Shown in pieces: positions 62,359 through 64,000 of a stretch of 64,000 bases of DNA. Made by a program: the position numbers and the translations under genes. Source of the stretch: Rhizobium terrae. Lineage in GTDB: Bacteria > Pseudomonadota > Alphaproteobacteria > Rhizobiales > Rhizobiaceae. Position 1 is the stretch's first letter. Each line of letters begins with the position of its first letter. Below the pieces are notes generated by a model. It had not been told where the DNA came from and did not search any database. It was given only the letters and a program-made list of their open reading frames with translations. Location of the stretch: contig NZ_QJKM01000018.1 in the NCBI RefSeq assembly GCF_003425685.1, forward strand, positions 1 through 64,000. The letters run 5' to 3'.

Positions 62359-63147
62359 TCAGATCGAGCGTGAAGCGCCGCCATCGACCCGGAGCATCGT
62401 GCCGGTGACGTAGCTTGCCGGAACCGAGCAGAGGAATGCGCCGGCGGCGGCAAATTCCTCCACCTTGCCGAGCCGGCCGGCGGGGATTGTCTTCACCGAT
62501 GCGGCGCGCACGTCTTCGAGCGATTTGCCCTGGCGCTTGGCGTTGGCGCCGTCGAGTTCGTCGATCCGGTCCGTATGGATGCGGCCCGGCAGCAGCATGT
62601 TGCAGGTGATGCCGAAACCGGCGACCTCCGCGGCCATCGTCTTGTTCCAGCCGACCAGCGCGCCGCGCAGCGTGTTGGAAAGCGCAAGATTGGGGATTGG
62701 CTCGAAGACGCCGGATGAGGCGACCGTCAGGATGCGCCCGAAACCCTGCTGCTTCATCTGCGGCAGGAAGGTATTGGTGAGCATGATGACGCGCAGGACC
62801 ATGGACTGGAAGAAGGTATCCAGCTTGTCGGCGGTCATTTCCTCGGCCGTGCCGGGCGTCGGGCCGCCGGTATTGTTGACGAGGATGTCGATGCCGCCGA
62901 GCTTTTCCTTGACCGCGTCGACCATGGCCTCGATGAAATTGTCGTCGGAAAGATCGCCCCAGACCCAGTCGGCTTTGCCCTTGCCCTGATCGTTGATCCC
63001 CTTGCAGTTTTCCGCCAGCCGGTCGCCCGAGCGGCCGACGAGGAGAACGTTGGCGCCTTCCGCCGCGAGAGCCTTGGCGATGCCGAGGCCGAGGCCGCGC
63101 GACGAGGCGAGCACGAGGGCGCGTTTGCCGGTAAGACCGAGATCCAT
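62359..63147 (-). CDS. Atypical SDR-family oxidoreductase
   Basis: 262 residues from ATG 63147. The nucleotide fold is clear: GKRALVLASSRGLGLGIAKA and DILVNNTGGPTPG. The catalytic Tyr-x-x-x-Lys is replaced: after VASSGVFEPIP the text is ALSNTLRGALVGWNK, so the Tyr position is Ser or Asn and the Lys is Arg. This fits the beta-ketoacyl-reductase-like SDR subgroup lacking a perfect catalytic tetrad. The reaction is uncertain. Confidence 0.8.
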   Translation of the reverse strand: MDLGLTGKRALVLASSRGLGLGIAKALAAEGANVLLVGRSGDRLAENCKGINDQGKGKADWVWGDLSDDNFIEAMVDAVKEKLGGIDILVNNTGGPTPGTAEEMTADKLDTFFQSMVLRVIMLTNTFLPQMKQQGFGRILTVASSGVFEPIPNLALSNTLRGALVGWNKTMAAEVAGFGITCNMLLPGRIHTDRIDELDGANAKRQGKSLEDVRAASVKTIPAGRLGKVEEFAAAGAFLCSVPASYVTGTMLRVDGGASRSI

Positions 63148-63420
63148 AGCTTTTCCTTCCCCAATTCCTGTCATCGGTTGTCGGGTCTTTATAGCAGCGG
63201 CGGGCGAGCGCGAAAGGCCGATCTTGCTTTCTTCCGTTCGCTCTCTATAAATGACGTGAACGTAAACGTAATATGCGAAAATGGAAAAGCCGTTTGCGCG
63301 AATGGCAAGGGCGACGGCGTTTTCCCGCCTCGACAAGCGGGGCAGGTTTTGTCAAGACAGGGTGCCTGCGAGAACGGGCGACGGAAAGATGCCGGGAGGG
63401 GCCGGCAAGCGGAGTTTGAG

Positions 63421-64000
63421 ATGAGCGAACAGGAACTTCCAGAACGCGAGAGCATGGAATTTGACGTGGTCATCGTCGGTGCTGGGCCTGCGGGGCTTTC
63501 GGCGGCGATCCGCCTGAAACAGGTCAATCCGGACCTGACCGTCGTCGTGCTCGAAAAGGGTTCGGAAGTCGGCGCCCACATCCTGTCGGGCGCGGTGGTC
63601 GATCCGGTCGGCATCGATGCGCTTTTGCCGGGCTGGCGCGAGGAGGAGGGGCATCCCTTCAAGACGCCGGTGACCGACGACCACTTTCTGTTTCTCGGGC
63701 CCGCCGGTTCGCTCCGCCTGCCGAATTTCATGATGCCGCCGCTGATGAACAATCACGGCAATTACATCGTTTCGCTCGGAAACGTCTGTCGCTGGCTTGC
63801 GGAAAAGGCGGAAGGCTTGGGCGTCGAAATTTATCCAGGCTTTGCCGCAACCGAAGTGCTCTACGATGAAAACGGCTCCGTTAAGGGTGTCGCGACCGGA
63901 GACATGGGCATCGAAAGGAATGGCGAACCCGGCCCGAACTTCACCCGCGGCATGGAGCTTCACGGCAAATACGTGCTGATCGGTGAAGGCGTGCGCGGTT
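63421..64000 (+). CDS. Electron transfer flavoprotein-ubiquinone oxidoreductase, 5' part
   Basis: 193 codons are seen before the window ends. EFDVVIVGAGPAGLSAAIRL is the FAD-binding motif; VLEKGSEVGAHILSGAVVDP and PPLMNNHGNYIVSLGNVCRW are blocks specific to ETF-QO. The full enzyme carries FAD and a 4Fe-4S cluster and passes electrons from ETF to ubiquinone; the cluster region is beyond the edge. CGGAG lies before the ATG. Confidence 0.92.
   Translation, partial: MSEQELPERESMEFDVVIVGAGPAGLSAAIRLKQVNPDLTVVVLEKGSEVGAHILSGAVVDPVGIDALLPGWREEEGHPFKTPVTDDHFLFLGPAGSLRLPNFMMPPLMNNHGNYIVSLGNVCRWLAEKAEGLGVEIYPGFAATEVLYDENGSVKGVATGDMGIERNGEPGPNFTRGMELHGKYVLIGEGVRG

Overview
The window is chromosomal-type DNA from a Rhizobiaceae alphaproteobacterium (order Hyphomicrobiales; Rhizobium, Agrobacterium, Neorhizobium or a close relative). 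This rests on the high GC content, on rhizobial families (FeuN/FeuP/FeuQ, Omp25/31-type porin, DUF2336, DUF1214/DUF1254 pair), and above all on the order feuNPQ - lipoprotein - ccmI-ccmE-ccmF-ccmH - degP - two-component pair - glnE - pleC-like kinase. From memory, that order matches the Sinorhizobium meliloti cycHJKL/degP1/glnE/pleC region. The species cannot be fixed from the sequence.

Left part (0-26 kb). It starts with an AraC/GyrI regulator, a DUF2336 protein, small conserved proteins, a DUF1214/DUF1254 membrane pair, a HigBA toxin-antitoxin module, penicillin-binding protein 1A, a YcgN-type cysteine-cluster protein, a LuxR-type regulator and a RelBE-like module. A copper module follows (copA, cueR, a copZ-like chaperone) with two CueR-type promoters. 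Next come a membrane-anchored nuclease translationally coupled to a multi-TM protein of unknown function, an Omp25/31-like porin, an MFS exporter behind a SoxR-type promoter, and selO. From 19.8 to 26.1 kb lies a decayed accessory stretch: a hipA tail, an IS1595-type transposase fragment, DUF6107-like and prohead-protease-like remnants of a phage or gene-transfer-agent head cluster, and a broken holin-like reading frame.

Centre (26-43.5 kb). This is a conserved backbone: the FeuPQ system with its small modulator FeuN, the second half of the cytochrome c maturation machinery, the periplasmic protease DegP, an OmpR/EnvZ-type pair, GlnE, and a PleC/DivJ-family cell-cycle kinase. The DNA upstream of the kinase carries six GANTC sites in 106 bp around a CtrA-like box.

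Right part (43.5-64 kb). It holds regulator/target pairs with readable operators (TetR/MFS, HxlR/unknown protein, AmpR-type LysR/class D beta-lactamase), aminopeptidase N, a DMT permease, a DUF2272 protein, two tiny conserved-looking proteins, a family 4-like uracil-DNA glycosylase, an Hsp70-like chaperone, an RND efflux pair, a frameshifted small membrane protein, an atypical SDR, and the start of ETF-ubiquinone oxidoreductase, which runs off the right edge.

No rRNA, tRNA, CRISPR array or complete transposon was recognised. All family calls come from reading motifs by eye; no search was run.
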